From the NCBI GenBank assembly GCA_943325595.2, contig CALPQA020000160.1:1-5556 (forward strand): a stretch of 5,556 nucleotides of DNA, written 5' to 3'. The number at the start of each line of letters is the position of its first letter. The stretch's first letter is position 1. Source of the stretch: Auritidibacter sp. Marseille-P8566 (GTDB lineage Bacteria; Bacteroidota; Bacteroidia; Flavobacteriales; Flavobacteriaceae). The notes below the pieces were generated by a model, which worked only from the letters and a program-made list of their open reading frames with translations, searched no databases and was not told the DNA's origin. Below are positions 5,449-5,556 of the stretch, in pieces. The position numbers and the translations under genes are program-made.

Positions 5449-5556
5449 ATGCACTTACTCTCAGAAGCCCTTTATTTTCCGCCAGTTCAAAATGCTAGTT
5501 ATGAAGGAATTCTGGCTGTTGGAGGCGATTTGACTACAGAAAGATTATTATTAGCC
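5449..5556 (+). CDS. aat: Leucyl/phenylalanyl-tRNA--protein transferase, N-terminal part
   Basis: The first 36 residues are visible before the window ends. The sequence around residues 10-36 carries the hallmark of Aat: FPPVQNASYEG, then ILAVGGDL and the ERLLLA helix, the segment that normally leads to 'YR.GIFPW'. Aat is a cytoplasmic enzyme that moves Leu or Phe from aminoacyl-tRNA onto proteins with N-terminal Lys or Arg, marking them for ClpS/ClpAP degradation in the N-end rule pathway. ATG 5449 fits the family, whose conserved FPP lies about ten residues in for Bacteroidota members. The gene is cut by the window edge, not truncated in nature as far as can be seen. It is divergent from the PAP2 pair. 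Confidence 0.93.
   Translation, partial: MHLLSEALYFPPVQNASYEGILAVGGDLTTERLLLA

Noticed and set aside
1..5556. Defence island, mobile element, CRISPR array or RNA gene
   Set aside because: No transposase, integrase, nuclease-helicase pair, regularly spaced repeats, tRNA cloverleaf or rRNA sequence is visible; the genes are typical chromosomal ones.

Overview
The window looks like a chromosomal segment of a low-GC Bacteroidota bacterium, most likely a Flavobacterium or close relative. The reasons are strong AT bias, no Shine-Dalgarno sequence before any start codon, exact matches to the Bacteroidota -7 promoter element TAnnTTTG in front of two genes, and gene families typical of that phylum (a DUF3127 OB-fold protein, an SH3-domain secreted protein with a C-terminal WNG motif, and PAP2 proteins with Sec signal peptides). 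The genus is an inference.

Layout from left to right: the 3' end of an unidentified plus-strand gene (1-108); a secreted bacterial-SH3 protein (144-1019, +); a membrane sensor histidine kinase (1021-2169, -) convergent with it after a 1-nt gap; a 172-nt divergent intergenic region with a perfect inverted repeat and a good promoter element; a flavin reductase-like FMN-binding protein (2342-3220, +) followed 27 nt later by a DUF3127 protein whose C-terminus copies the SSB acidic tip (3248-3622, +); a small AT-rich hairpin between convergent genes; two tandem minus-strand PAP2-family proteins 3 nt apart (4393-5364, then 3658-4389); an 84-nt, roughly 90% AT divergent spacer; and the 5' end of aat, leucyl/phenylalanyl-tRNA-protein transferase (5449 to the window edge, +).

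Transcription probably falls into four units: the SH3 gene (alone or with the upstream gene), the lone kinase, flavin reductase plus DUF3127, and the PAP2 pair, with aat starting a further unit. The kinase has no response regulator in view. No mobile element, CRISPR array, tRNA or rRNA was seen. Most of the window is ordinary core-type sequence. The points most worth following up are the SSB-like tail on the DUF3127 protein, the PAP2 protein whose two phosphate-binding arginines are replaced while its catalytic histidines remain, and the kinase H-box with Gln after the phospho-acceptor His.
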